This document shows positions 9,476 to 18,280 of a DNA stretch of 51,183 bases, piece by piece. The notes beneath the pieces were generated by a model. The model was not told the DNA's origin. It did not search any database and saw only the letters and a program-made list of their open reading frames with translations. Origin of the DNA: Gammaproteobacteria bacterium RIFCSPHIGHO2_12_FULL_41_20. GTDB lineage: Bacteria > Pseudomonadota > Gammaproteobacteria > DSM-16500. The stretch covers positions 1 to 51,183 of the forward strand of contig MGYC01000031.1 of the NCBI GenBank assembly GCA_001801575.1, read 5' to 3'. The number at the start of each line of letters is the position of its first letter. The first letter of the stretch is position 1. The translations under genes were made by a program, and so were the position numbers.

Positions 9476-10660
9476 ATGGTTAACGATCCAATTGTTATTG
9501 TAAGCATTGCCAGAACTCCTCAAGGAAACTTATTAGGTGAGTTAAAAGATTTTAGTGCTCCAAAACTGGGCGCTCATGTTATACAAGCTGTATTAGCACG
9601 TTCCACGCTGGCTGCGAGTGAAGTACAAGAAGTCATTATGGGATGCGTATTACCCGCAGGACAAGGACAAGCACCAGCTAGACAAGCTACCTTGGCAGCT
9701 AATTTGCCGAATAGTACTTCTTGCACCACGATTAATAAAATTTGTGGCTCGGGGATGAAAGCGGTCATGCTAGCGCATGATATTTTGTGTGCCGGGTCCA
9801 ATGATATTGTGATTGCTGGCGGGATGGAGAGTATGACTAATGCACCATACTTACTGCCTAAAGCGCGGTCTGGGTATCGTCTTGGTCATGCAGAGTTGCT
9901 AGATCATATGCTTTATGATGGCTTAGAAGATGCTTATGATGGGCGACAAGCGATGGGGTGTTTTGCAGAACAGTGTGCTAAGGAGTATGGTTTTAGTCGA
10001 GCTGAGCAAGATGCTTATGCATTAAGTTCTTTCGAGCGCGCGCGTAAAGCAATTACTGAAAAAAAATTTCAATTTGAAATAATTCCGCTTATTCAGAAAA
10101 CCAAACAAAAAGAAACAGTTATTGCTACTGATGAGCGACCGTTTGCAGTTAATCTTGATAAAATGGCGCAACTTTCTCCTGCATTTATAAAAACAGGAAC
10201 AGTAACAGCAGGAAATTCCAGTGCTATTTCCGATGGAGCGGCAGCCTTAATGTTGATGCGACTAAGTGAGGCTGAAAAACGGGGAATTTCACCGTTAGCA
10301 CGCATAGTAGGGCATAGTAGTTATGCAAAAAAACCTAGTGAGTTTCCTACTGCACCTATTAATGCATTACATAAATTATTAGAGAAAGTGCATTGGTCTG
10401 TTGACAAAGTGGATCTTTTTGAGATTAATGAGGCTTTCGCGGTGGTTGCTTTAGCAGCAATGCGTGATTTACAAATACCTCGAGATAAATTAAATATTCA
10501 TGGCGGTGGTTGTGCGCTTGGCCATCCTATTGGCGCCACAGGAGCGCGCATTATCGTGACATTAATTGCTGCATTGCGGGAGTATAGCTTGAAACGTGGC
10601 ATAGCTTCTTTATGTATCGGCGGTGGGGAGGCCACAGCAGTAGCATTAGAAATGATGTAG
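9476..10660 (+). CDS. Acetyl-CoA acetyltransferase (thiolase)
   Basis: Thiolase II-type enzyme that condenses or cleaves acetoacetyl-CoA or 2-methylacetoacetyl-CoA. With this start it is 394 residues, the usual length. The nucleophilic Cys is C90 in NKICGSGMKA, the catalytic His lies in NEAFAVVA and GGGCALGHPIGATGAR, and the second Cys is in LCIGGGEATAVALE. An ATG seven codons upstream (9455) is in frame, but GGAG at 9463-9466 supports 9476. The ETF-QO gene begins 13 bp after its stop, so they form an operon. It could work in beta-oxidation, isoleucine breakdown or polyhydroxybutyrate synthesis. Confidence 0.93.
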   Translation: MVNDPIVIVSIARTPQGNLLGELKDFSAPKLGAHVIQAVLARSTLAASEVQEVIMGCVLPAGQGQAPARQATLAANLPNSTSCTTINKICGSGMKAVMLAHDILCAGSNDIVIAGGMESMTNAPYLLPKARSGYRLGHAELLDHMLYDGLEDAYDGRQAMGCFAEQCAKEYGFSRAEQDAYALSSFERARKAITEKKFQFEIIPLIQKTKQKETVIATDERPFAVNLDKMAQLSPAFIKTGTVTAGNSSAISDGAAALMLMRLSEAEKRGISPLARIVGHSSYAKKPSEFPTAPINALHKLLEKVHWSVDKVDLFEINEAFAVVALAAMRDLQIPRDKLNIHGGGCALGHPIGATGARIIVTLIAALREYSLKRGIASLCIGGGEATAVALEMM

Positions 10661-10673
10661 AGGAATAAGAAGA

Positions 10674-12299
10674 ATGTCGCGAGAAATTATGGAATTTGAC
10701 ATTGTTATTGTCGGTGCTGGGCCATCTGGCCTATCTGCAGCTATACGGTTAGCCCAATTAAACCAGCAGCATAATCAATCGTACAGTATTGCTGTGTTGG
10801 ATAAAGGCGAAGAAGTAGGGGCGCATATTTTATCAGGTGCTGTTCTTGAACCGCGAGCATTAAACGAATTAATTCCAGATTGGAAAGAGCAACAGGCCCC
10901 GGTGGTTACGCCCGTTAAACAAGATAAATTGCTTTTTCTTACCGCAAAAAAAGCTTTTACTTTGCCAACGCCACCACAAATGCATAACCAGGGTAATTAT
11001 ATCATTAGCCTAGGTAAGCTATGCCGTTGGCTAGCAGCCTATGCAGAAAATTTAGGTGTTAATATTTTCCCAGGATTTGCGGTTACTGATGCTTTATTCG
11101 ACGGGGATCGTGTTTGTGGTGTGGTGATTGGTGATAAGGGAATAGATAAGCAGGGGCAACCTACTTCACGCTTTCAGCCGGGTATGGAGTTACTAGCTAA
11201 ACAAGTGTTACTTGCTGAAGGTTGCCGTGGCTCATTAACGCAACGCCTTTTTGAGCGCTATGATTTACGTAATAATGTAGATCCGCAAACATACGGATTA
11301 GGTATTAAAGAATTGTGGGAAATTCCTCCAGAATTGCATCAATCAGGATTGGTTATACATTCCATAGGTTGGCCGCTTGATTATAAAACATATGGTGGTT
11401 CTTTTATTTATTACTTGGAAGATAAATATTTGGCTATCGGTTTTGTAGTTGGATTGGATTATGAAAACCCCTATTTTAATCCTTATGAAGAATTTCAACA
11501 GTTTAAATCCCATCCTGTTATTCGCTCAATGTTAACCTCAGGTAAACGTATCGCTTATGGTGCAAGATCCCTGAACGAAGGTGGATTGCAATCTATTCCT
11601 AAACTTACTTTTCCTGGTGGAGTTATTATTGGGTGTGCGGCAGGATTTCTTAATGTGCCGAAAATTAAGGGAATTCATAATGCCATGAAATCTGGGATGG
11701 TGGCTGCAGAAAGCATGTTTTCTATGTTAACTCATCATACAGAGACAGTAGAATGTACGAGTTATCCTAAAAATTTGCGAACAAGTTGGGTATGGGAAGA
11801 TCTATATCGAGCTCGTAATATCCGACCCGCTATGCGCTGGGGATTGTGGCCTGGATTAGTTTATGCGGGGTTGGATACCTATCTTTTCCGTGGGCGAGCA
11901 CCGTGGACATTACATAATCATGCTGATTATGCGGTACTTAAAAAAGCAGATCAGTGTCAATCTATAGCTTATCCTAAGCATGACAATCAAGAGACTTTTG
12001 ATTTATTGAGCTCTGTATATCTAACCAATAGCCGTCATGAGGAAAATCAACCGTGTCATTTACAACTGAAGGATCCTGCGATAGCTATAACAGTAAATTG
12101 GCAAGAATATCAATCTCCAGAACAACGGTATTGTCCAGCCGGCGTGTATGAAATTATTCAAGATGATAAGCAACCACGTTTGCAAATTAATGCGGCTAAC
12201 TGTATTCAGTGCAAAGCGTGTGATATTAAAGATCCAACACAAAATATCGTCTGGACTCCACCGGAAGGCGGGAGTGGCCCACAATATAATATGATGTAA
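10674..12299 (+). CDS. Electron transfer flavoprotein-ubiquinone oxidoreductase
   Basis: Membrane-associated flavo/iron-sulfur enzyme passing electrons from ETF to the quinone pool. Residues 9-23 hold the FAD motif DIVIVGAGPSGLSAA. A GAHILSGAV segment and the quinone-site region follow. The C-terminal [4Fe-4S] cluster ligands are all present: C487 in CPAGVYE, then C510, C513 and C516 in CIQCKACDIKDP. The terminus GGSGPQYNMM matches the family. Length 541 is normal. It is co-oriented with and close to the thiolase, and it is the partner of etfA/etfB encoded 6 kb upstream. Confidence 0.97.
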   Translation: MSREIMEFDIVIVGAGPSGLSAAIRLAQLNQQHNQSYSIAVLDKGEEVGAHILSGAVLEPRALNELIPDWKEQQAPVVTPVKQDKLLFLTAKKAFTLPTPPQMHNQGNYIISLGKLCRWLAAYAENLGVNIFPGFAVTDALFDGDRVCGVVIGDKGIDKQGQPTSRFQPGMELLAKQVLLAEGCRGSLTQRLFERYDLRNNVDPQTYGLGIKELWEIPPELHQSGLVIHSIGWPLDYKTYGGSFIYYLEDKYLAIGFVVGLDYENPYFNPYEEFQQFKSHPVIRSMLTSGKRIAYGARSLNEGGLQSIPKLTFPGGVIIGCAAGFLNVPKIKGIHNAMKSGMVAAESMFSMLTHHTETVECTSYPKNLRTSWVWEDLYRARNIRPAMRWGLWPGLVYAGLDTYLFRGRAPWTLHNHADYAVLKKADQCQSIAYPKHDNQETFDLLSSVYLTNSRHEENQPCHLQLKDPAIAITVNWQEYQSPEQRYCPAGVYEIIQDDKQPRLQINAANCIQCKACDIKDPTQNIVWTPPEGGSGPQYNMM

Positions 12300-12312
12300 G
12301 AATTTGCCATCT

Positions 12313-12651
12313 CTAATCAGTAGCGAAGTCACAATGCGCTTTTAGCCATTCATTATAATCACCCACGTTACCTAGCGAATTACTCATAAATTGTTGCGCT
12401 GCATACATGAGTTTTTTGCTAATATCATGAGTTAGTTTTGCTTGAATGCAGATAATTTCATTACTTTCCTTGACAGAATGTAATTTTTTTAAATGTTCGG
12501 TGCTGCATAATAATATCTCATTCAGAATTTCTATGTTTTGCTCCAAGTAGCGCTTTACTAATAAAGCGTTAGGTTCCTGTTCTGGTGAGTGAGTTTGATT
12601 AACTAACTCGACGAAGGTTTTACAGTTATCCATTAGGTTATATTTTTCCAT
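12313..12651 (-). CDS. Small helical protein, possibly phasin
   Basis: A 112-residue, mostly helical protein without a signal peptide. The stretch LNEILLCSTEHLKKLHSVKE followed by IICIQAKLTHDISKKLMYAA resembles the core of phasins (granule-associated proteins), which have a Leu-rich helix, a short loop, then a QAK/Q helix. If it is a phasin, it would coat polyhydroxybutyrate granules, consistent with the thiolase nearby. No PHB synthase is in the window, so the call is tentative. GAGGAAG lies just before the ATG. It converges with the ETF-QO gene, 13 bp apart. Confidence 0.6.
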   Translation of the reverse strand: MEKYNLMDNCKTFVELVNQTHSPEQEPNALLVKRYLEQNIEILNEILLCSTEHLKKLHSVKESNEIICIQAKLTHDISKKLMYAAQQFMSNSLGNVGDYNEWLKAHCDFATD

Positions 12652-12798
12652 ATTTTTCTTCCTCTACATCTGATTTTTTATAGCAGGATAAAAATATTAT
12701 ATCATGGTTTTGATTTTTACGGGCGCAACAGACGACATTTAATGCATATATAGGTATAAAGTGTTTTATTTGTCAAGCACATGGGAGAATTTAACATA

Positions 12799-12978
12799 AG
12801 GGCCCTCGCATAAATAACTCATACATATTGCGCCCAGTATGGTATCAGATTCGAACGTACCGGAAGGAGAAAAGTCGTAGGAATACTTGAGGTATTTCGA
12901 GATTTTTCGACTGAGGAACGTTTAAAGATGATGCCATAATGGGATGCAAGATGTATGAGTTACTTATGCGAGGGCCCT
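12799..12978. mobile_element. 180-bp MITE-like element with about 38-bp terminal inverted repeats
   Basis: The left end AGGGCCCTCGCATAA, continuing through TAACTCATACAT, is mirrored at the right end with three or four mismatches. The centre (12845-12935) has no coding frame. No convincing target duplication is seen. It takes up most of the 340-bp gap between the phasin-like and phosphopantetheinyl transferase genes; the rest is AT-rich with nothing else recognisable. Its arms are unrelated to the 6316-6505 element, so it is a separate family. Confidence 0.8.
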
Positions 12979-12991
12979 AAGTCTAGACAAA

Positions 12992-13687
12992 TTAACTGAG
13001 CTCTTGCTGAGGGTTAAATGGTTGGTAAATAATTTTATATGGTTTTTCTGGCATAGCAATCGCTGCTGCATAGTTGGAATGAATAGGAATATCTTGTACG
13101 TGCCAAAGTTGGTTTTCTATCAATATTTTCGGTGTGTCAATAGACACTGTTGAAAAGGACGATAGCGAGATAGATAAACCTTTTCCTATCGCCTTTATTA
13201 ACGCTTCTTTACGTGCCCATATAGTATAGAAACAGTGTGTATGCTCGCTATGAGGGAGTTGTGATAAATATTGATATTCTTCATCACTAAAGAATCTTTT
13301 TGCTAAAGTAAGGTGATTTTTTTGTTCTATTTTTTCTATATCTATACCAATCGCATGATGTTTAGTGAAAGCAAAAACAGCCATTTCATGTGAATGCGCT
13401 AGATTAAACTGTAAAATTGAGTGATTAGTAGCAGGTAAGAATGGCTTACCATATTGGTTATATGAAAATTGAACTTCTTGAGGCTTTATATTTAGATATA
13501 AACTGAGCAGTTTGCGCAAGATGCCATGAGCCGCGATGAATCGTTGCTTGTGTGTTTGGAAATAAAAATGATTAGCGCGAGTAATTTCATCTTTGCTAAG
13601 CAAAGTTAAGTATTGTTGTTCTTGAACTGGATGAATGTTGAGGATAGTAGACCAAACATGTATTTCACCAGGCTTTAACTTTAACAT
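12992..13687 (-). CDS. 4'-phosphopantetheinyl transferase (Sfp/AcpT type)
   Basis: Transfers the phosphopantetheine arm of CoA to a serine of carrier proteins. Length 231 matches Sfp-type enzymes. The magnesium/CoA motif GIDIEKI (about residues 118-124) and the second motif WARKEALIKAIGKGL (about 161-175) are both intact, with the FFSDEEYQYL segment between. No polyketide, peptide or fatty-acid synthase gene lies nearby, so the carrier protein is unknown. It may serve general acyl carrier protein. Its 3' end lies 13 bp from a MITE-like element. Confidence 0.9.
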   Translation of the reverse strand: MLKLKPGEIHVWSTILNIHPVQEQQYLTLLSKDEITRANHFYFQTHKQRFIAAHGILRKLLSLYLNIKPQEVQFSYNQYGKPFLPATNHSILQFNLAHSHEMAVFAFTKHHAIGIDIEKIEQKNHLTLAKRFFSDEEYQYLSQLPHSEHTHCFYTIWARKEALIKAIGKGLSISLSSFSTVSIDTPKILIENQLWHVQDIPIHSNYAAAIAMPEKPYKIIYQPFNPQQELS

Positions 13688-13958
13688 AATAAAAATTTAT
13701 AATATCTTTATAAACTATTTATTTTAACATAAATGAACAGCAATAAACATGCGGAGGCCAACAGGCCAGCAATTCTCATTATGATATTTCGAAATAAGAG
13801 GCCTATCAGTGACTTTCTATGGCTATTGTTATTATTGGCAAAACAGGTAAAGTAACCTATATGCAGCAATCTTACAGGTATCAGCAGAACCTAATGATGC
13901 TGTATTAAAGGTTATAAGCTAATAGAGATGGTAATTAATGCAATAATGTTTTATAAAA
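13688..13958. other. Intergenic region with a possible gene remnant
   Basis: No convincing gene. A 29-codon frame starts at 13819 (MAIVIIGKTGKVTY...), and a second short open stretch reading VSAEPNDAVLKVIS lies just after it in another frame. Together they may be the remains of a decayed gene. An imperfect GGCC-rich palindrome (GGAGGCCAACAGGCC) is at about 13752. The probable promoters of the two divergent flanking genes must also lie here. Confidence 0.25.
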
Positions 13959-14007
13959 TACCCGAAGCGTTTCATTTTAAACACCTAAAAGTGCAACGCT
14001 TCGGGTA
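13959..14007. repeat. 49-bp hairpin repeat in the leader of the ProQ-domain gene (copy 1)
   Basis: Perfect 13-bp arms (TACCCGAAGCGTT and AACGCTTCGGGTA) enclose a loop that itself can pair partly (ATTTTA with TAAAAG). It ends 46 bases before the downstream ATG. A second copy differing at only two of 49 positions lies at 21379-21427 before mshI. There is no T-run directly after the stem, so it is not a typical terminator. Confidence 0.8.
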
Positions 14008-14053
14008 AAGATCGGTAACATTTTTGTAATCTGATTGAAGGAGTTGTTTTCTT

Positions 14054-14491
14054 ATGAGTAACTCGAGCTTAAAAGAGCAATTGGAAGCTGCTGCATTTAA
14101 GTTGGTTGGAACATCAGAAAAGAAAAAGACCATATTAAAAAAGCAAAAATCAGCCATGCTGGATTATTTTCAATATGGAGTGGAGTTATTAAAAGCGCAT
14201 TTTCCATGCTGTTTTAAGGACCCTAATGAAATACAGCCCTTAAAAGTTGGTATCAAGCAAGATTTAGTAAAGCGGCTAGGTGGGTTGGAGGATGTAGTTA
14301 TTAATGATAAGGCTTGTATGATAAAAAGCTTAAATTATTATGTTAACACAATAGCTTATCATAAGCGTGTACTGGTCGGCACAGCGCGTGTTGATCTTGA
14401 TGGTAATGCGGTCGGTATGGTAACGGCAGAAGAAGCTCTTTACGCTGAGCAACGCCGACAACATAAACAACAATCAAAAGTGTCTGCTTAG
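14054..14491 (+). CDS. Minimal ProQ/FinO-domain RNA chaperone
   Basis: A 145-residue protein built almost entirely of a ProQ/FinO RNA-binding domain. The motif FPCCFKDPNEIQPLKVGIKQ (about residues 52-71) and the RLGG...LNYYVNTIAYHKRVLVGTARVD segments are diagnostic. A basic N-terminal helix (EKKKTILKKQK) precedes the domain, and a Gln/Lys tail follows. E. coli ProQ is much longer; this resembles the one-domain forms such as those of Neisseria and Legionella. It would bind structured RNAs and 3' ends of transcripts (family knowledge). The leader carries a conserved hairpin repeat. The enoyl-CoA hydratase begins 13 bp after the stop and may be co-transcribed. Confidence 0.88.
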   Translation: MSNSSLKEQLEAAAFKLVGTSEKKKTILKKQKSAMLDYFQYGVELLKAHFPCCFKDPNEIQPLKVGIKQDLVKRLGGLEDVVINDKACMIKSLNYYVNTIAYHKRVLVGTARVDLDGNAVGMVTAEEALYAEQRRQHKQQSKVSA

Positions 14492-14504
14492 GGAAACATA
14501 ATTT

Positions 14505-15293
14505 ATGAATAATGTGTCGAAAATTATAAAAACGGAACAGACTGCATCAGGGATTTTACATGTTATTTTGAATCGTCCAGAAACACGCAACGCACTTTCT
14601 TTTGAATTGCTTAACCATCTGCATCAATTGTTTTTACAGGCTAAAATGGATTCGACAATTAAGGCTGTTTTGTTATCAGGGGAAGGTAAAGCATTCTGTG
14701 CTGGAGCGGACATCAAAGGCTTAGCGCAATTAAATAGTAAAACAGGGTTAGAGTTTGCAAAGCAAGGACAAGCCGTATTTGATGCATTAGAACAATTAGG
14801 TAAACCATCATTGGTAGCTATTCATGGATTTGCTGTGGGCGGCGGCTGTGAGTTAGCTATGTCAGCTACTCTAAGAATTATCGCAGATAATGCTTTTTTA
14901 GGCCAACCAGAAATTAAATTGGGGATTATTCCTGGTTTCGGCGGAACACAGCGATTAGCTCGCTTGGTCGGAAAAGGTAGAGCATTGGAATTTTGTTTAA
15001 CAGGCCGGCCTATTACTGCGGACGAAGCGTATCGCTCTGGGTTGGTTAATGAAATAGTGTCTGCTGAAAATTTAATTATTCGTGCTAAAGAACTATTGCA
15101 CAATCTGACTCAATATAGCCCTACAGCTATAAATAGTATTATCACAGTGATTCAGCGTGGTTATGATGCAACCTTAGAGGATGGATTAGCCTTAGAGGCC
15201 GCGCATTTTGCTGTTTGCTGTAGTACAAAAGATAAAAAAGAAGGTGTACAAGCCTTTTTAGAAAAACGTACGCCAGTGTTTTCTGGAGAATAA
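14505..15293 (+). CDS. Enoyl-CoA hydratase (crotonase family)
   Basis: Hydrates trans-2-enoyl-CoA in beta-oxidation or branched-chain breakdown. 262 residues is the usual size. The oxyanion-hole segments are AFCAGADIKGL and GFAVGGGCELAM. The two catalytic glutamates fit ELAMSATLRI and GQPEIKLGIIPGFGGTQRL. The C-terminal FLEKRTPVFSG also matches. It sits directly before a second crotonase-family gene with 2 bp between them, so the two are in one operon. The exact chain-length preference cannot be told from sequence. Confidence 0.93.
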   Translation: MNNVSKIIKTEQTASGILHVILNRPETRNALSFELLNHLHQLFLQAKMDSTIKAVLLSGEGKAFCAGADIKGLAQLNSKTGLEFAKQGQAVFDALEQLGKPSLVAIHGFAVGGGCELAMSATLRIIADNAFLGQPEIKLGIIPGFGGTQRLARLVGKGRALEFCLTGRPITADEAYRSGLVNEIVSAENLIIRAKELLHNLTQYSPTAINSIITVIQRGYDATLEDGLALEAAHFAVCCSTKDKKEGVQAFLEKRTPVFSGE

Positions 15294-15295
15294 AG

Positions 15296-16360
15296 ATGGG
15301 GTCACAGGACATACTTTTTGAAGAAGTGACGGGAAACCATGGCAATGTAGGTGTTATTACTTTACACCGACAAGAAGCGCTAAATGCGCTTAACTATACA
15401 ATGATTTTATCTTTGGAAAAACAGCTCATCGCATGGGAAAAGGCAGATCATATTAAAGCAGTTGTTATTCAGGCCGCAGAAGGCCGAGCTTTTTGTGCGG
15501 GTGGTGATTTACGATTTACTTATGATAAATGGTTGCATCATGAAGCAACGTTAACAGATTTCTTTCGTGATGAATATCGGCTAAATCGACGTATTTATCA
15601 TTATCCTAAACCTTATATTGCCCTACTGGATGGCATTACCATGGGCGGTGGTGTCGGTATTTCTATCCATGGTTCTCATCGTGTTGCCACAGAACGGTTA
15701 GTTTTTGCTATGCCAGAGACGGGGATTGGTTTTTTCCCTGATGTGGGTGGAAGTTATTTTTTACCACGGCTACCGGGGAAGATAGGTTACTACCTAGGGT
15801 TGGTGGGGTTACGCATTAATTACAGCGATTGTTGTGCTATTGGACTTACTCAGTATCTTGTGTCACGCGATGCTTTAAAAACTATTATTTCTACATTAGC
15901 AGAGACAGCGTTTGGTCACGACGCTGATGCATCTGTTACAACTGTTCTTAATCAATTTAACTTGGCTACACCGCCGACTACTTTATCTCAGGCACGGACA
16001 AACATTGATGCTTGTTTTAGTCATCGAACGGTTGAAGAGATAGTATACGCTTTAGAATCGTGTACGGATGCTTGGGGATCGGATGTAGCGGCGACATTGC
16101 GTAAAAAATCACCCACTAGTTTAAAAGTAACCTTGCGTCAACTCCATGAGGGTGCAAATTTGCACTTTGATGATTGTATGCGGTTAGAATACCGTTTAGT
16201 CAGCCGTTTTTTGCAAGAACATGATTTTCGTGAAGGGATACGTGCAGTGATTATAGATAAAGATCAATCCCCCCGATGGCAACCAAGCAGTTTAGAGGCA
16301 GTGACGGCAGCAGAGGTCAATAAGTACTTTTCACCGTTAACAGAAGAGCTATTGCTTTAG
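15296..16360 (+). CDS. 3-hydroxyisobutyryl-CoA hydrolase (crotonase family)
   Basis: Hydrolyses 3-hydroxyisobutyryl-CoA in valine catabolism. At 354 residues it is longer than an enoyl-CoA hydratase, typical of the hydrolase (ECH_2) branch. Diagnostic segments are GRAFCAGGDLRFTYD, LDGITMGGGVGISIHGSHRV and MPETGIGFFPDVGGSYFLPR, with the RLEYRLVSRF helix near the C-terminus. It follows the enoyl-CoA hydratase by 2 bp. With the thiolase, SDR, ETF and ETF-QO genes it points to valine/isoleucine degradation, although no acyl-CoA dehydrogenase is in the window. Confidence 0.9.
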   Translation: MGSQDILFEEVTGNHGNVGVITLHRQEALNALNYTMILSLEKQLIAWEKADHIKAVVIQAAEGRAFCAGGDLRFTYDKWLHHEATLTDFFRDEYRLNRRIYHYPKPYIALLDGITMGGGVGISIHGSHRVATERLVFAMPETGIGFFPDVGGSYFLPRLPGKIGYYLGLVGLRINYSDCCAIGLTQYLVSRDALKTIISTLAETAFGHDADASVTTVLNQFNLATPPTTLSQARTNIDACFSHRTVEEIVYALESCTDAWGSDVAATLRKKSPTSLKVTLRQLHEGANLHFDDCMRLEYRLVSRFLQEHDFREGIRAVIIDKDQSPRWQPSSLEAVTAAEVNKYFSPLTEELLL

Positions 16361-16529
16361 GGTCTAAGTTTAAAAACCTATTATTTTTCAACAACTAAAA
16401 TCCTTATTGATTCCTCGTCTATACTAAAAATATAAGACACAATTACTAAGGCCTGGCGTTAATTACAGGTCCTAATTAGAAGCACCAGTTAGTCTACATA
16501 TAAGACTTCTAATAACGAGGAGAAAACGT

Positions 16530-17075
16530 ATGTTAGCCGTCCAAATTACCACCCGCGATATGTTTGTTTCACCCGCGTTAGAAGACCATCTCCATAAGAA
16601 AGCTGAAAAATTAAATCGGTATTTTGATCGCATTACTCAGTGTCATGTGGTAATTGAAGTAGTGCAAAAACATCAACACCAAGGTAAATTATTTAATGTG
16701 AGAATAGACCTATTAGTTCCTGGAAAAGAATTAGTGGCTAATCACAAATGTAATACAGATGTTTATGTGGCGATTCGGGATGCATTTAATGCTATTCAGC
16801 GGCAGTTAGAAAGTTATGCACGAAAATTGCATGGTCGCGTTAAAAAACATGAAGAATATATGCATGGCACTATAATAAAGTTATTTTCTGAGGAGGGGTA
16901 TGGGTTTATTCAAGGGATGAATGGAGATGAATATTATTTTGGGATGACAAATATTGCTCACCCAACGTTTGATCAACTTATAATAGGCGATACAGTACGG
17001 TTTATTGCCGAAACCAGTAATGAAGGTTGCCAAGCCCGGCGTATTAAAAAAGATAGAGTACATGCAGTTATATAA
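16530..17075 (+). CDS. HPF/RaiA-type ribosome hibernation factor with C-terminal cold-shock-like domain
   Basis: Residues 1-108 form the HPF/RaiA fold that binds the small subunit and silences idle ribosomes. Markers are the MFVSPALEDHLHKKAEKLNR helix and the DVYVAIRDAFNAIQRQLE helix. Residues 112-176 form a cold-shock-like beta-barrel: GTIIKLF, then the RNP1-type GYGFIQ, then IGDTVRFIAE. Classical short HPF has about 95 residues and long HPF has a different C-terminal dimerisation domain, so this tail is a distinct architecture. GAGGAG lies 7 bases before the ATG. The bioF gene overlaps the stop by one base. Confidence 0.88.
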   Translation: MLAVQITTRDMFVSPALEDHLHKKAEKLNRYFDRITQCHVVIEVVQKHQHQGKLFNVRIDLLVPGKELVANHKCNTDVYVAIRDAFNAIQRQLESYARKLHGRVKKHEEYMHGTIIKLFSEEGYGFIQGMNGDEYYFGMTNIAHPTFDQLIIGDTVRFIAETSNEGCQARRIKKDRVHAVI

Positions 17076-18280
17076 TGAATAAACAAGATTATTATAAACG
17101 ATTTTTACAAGAGAATAAGTTCCCACGGCAGTTAAAAAGTTATACCTGGAAACAACATGATTCTTCAGTCTATGTTTACCGTCAAGGAAGACGGTTAATT
17201 GATTTTTCTGCAAATGATTATCTTGGATTAACTAAACATCCTATGCTTAATGAGCGTAGTCAAGCCTTTATAAAACAATGGGGAGCAGGATTGAGTTCTT
17301 CGCGTTTGGTAAGAGGTAATCATGAGGTGTACGACCAGATCGAGAAGCAGCTTGCTCAAGCACTAGGAAAAGAAACTACGCTTCTTTTCCCATCCGGCTA
17401 TCAAGCTAATATTAGCGTACTGGAAGCATTGTTTGATGCACACGTATTAACAGAGAAGCCATTGGTTTTTTGTGACCGCTATTGTCACACCAGTTTGCAA
17501 GGTGGTATTCGCCATGCGGCACGTTTCTACCGATTTCGTCATAATAATTTAGCGCATTTGGCGCAGTTGCTAGAAAAAACCGCTACTCAATCTTGTCCTA
17601 AATTTATCTTAATTGAATCCTTATATAGCATGGATGGAGATATTGTTGATCTTGCAAGCTATATCGCGTTGGCTAAGCAATATCAGGCTTTATTATATGT
17701 TGATGATGCTCATGCTGTGGGTGCAAGAGGAGAATTAGGTTGGGGTGAAGCGTCTTCACATAGTAAGGATATTGATATTATTATGGGGACATTTAGTAAA
17801 GCATTAGGAAGTTTTGGGGCCTATATTGGTTGTTCCTGGTTGTTGCGTGAATACTTATTACATAAGTGTAGGGGAATAATTTATTCTACTGCATTACCTC
17901 CCGCTATATTAGGTGCTATTTCTGCAGCGATAGAAATTATTCCACAGCTTACAGAAGAGCGTCAGCGTTTGCATGCTTATGCTAGGTATGTACGGAAATT
18001 TTTTGTTGATCATGGGTTAAATTATGGCACTTCGAATTCCTATATTGTGCCGTGGATTATTGGTGATGCAAAGAAAACCCGTGATATGAGTCATTATCTA
18101 GAAAGTCACGGCATTCTTGCTGCAGCTATTCAACCACCTACTGTACCCATACAGCAAAGCCGTATCCGATTTTGTTTAAGTGCTGCGCATCAACAACAGG
18201 ATATTGACTATCTTTGCGAAGTGTTAAAGACGATTTCAACGGCCGGCTCTAGGGTTACCCAAACACTTGTTTCCAAGTAA
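17075..18280 (+). CDS. bioF: 8-amino-7-oxononanoate synthase (alpha-oxoamine synthase family)
   Basis: PLP enzyme condensing pimeloyl-ACP/CoA with alanine in biotin synthesis. DFSANDYLGLTKHP near the N-terminus and SSRLVRGNHEVYDQIE are typical. DDAHAVGARGELGWG holds the PLP-binding Asp and His, and the Schiff-base Lys is in GTFSKALGSFGAYIG. Length 401 is slightly long for BioF (about 385), with the extra residues at the ends. The ATG overlaps the previous stop by one base and lacks its own Shine-Dalgarno sequence, so it depends on coupling. No other bio gene is present. Its 3' end overlaps the convergent mshP-like gene by 26 bp. Confidence 0.85.
   Translation: MNKQDYYKRFLQENKFPRQLKSYTWKQHDSSVYVYRQGRRLIDFSANDYLGLTKHPMLNERSQAFIKQWGAGLSSSRLVRGNHEVYDQIEKQLAQALGKETTLLFPSGYQANISVLEALFDAHVLTEKPLVFCDRYCHTSLQGGIRHAARFYRFRHNNLAHLAQLLEKTATQSCPKFILIESLYSMDGDIVDLASYIALAKQYQALLYVDDAHAVGARGELGWGEASSHSKDIDIIMGTFSKALGSFGAYIGCSWLLREYLLHKCRGIIYSTALPPAILGAISAAIEIIPQLTEERQRLHAYARYVRKFFVDHGLNYGTSNSYIVPWIIGDAKKTRDMSHYLESHGILAAAIQPPTVPIQQSRIRFCLSAAHQQQDIDYLCEVLKTISTAGSRVTQTLVSK

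Noticed and set aside
13959-14007. Rho-independent terminator
   Set aside because: The stem is strong but no T-run follows, and the place is just before a gene start, repeated in the same place before mshI.
16361-16529. Riboswitch or tRNA before the HPF gene
   Set aside because: Only short inverted repeats (TTAGAAG with CTTCTAA) are seen; no cloverleaf or known riboswitch core can be drawn by eye.
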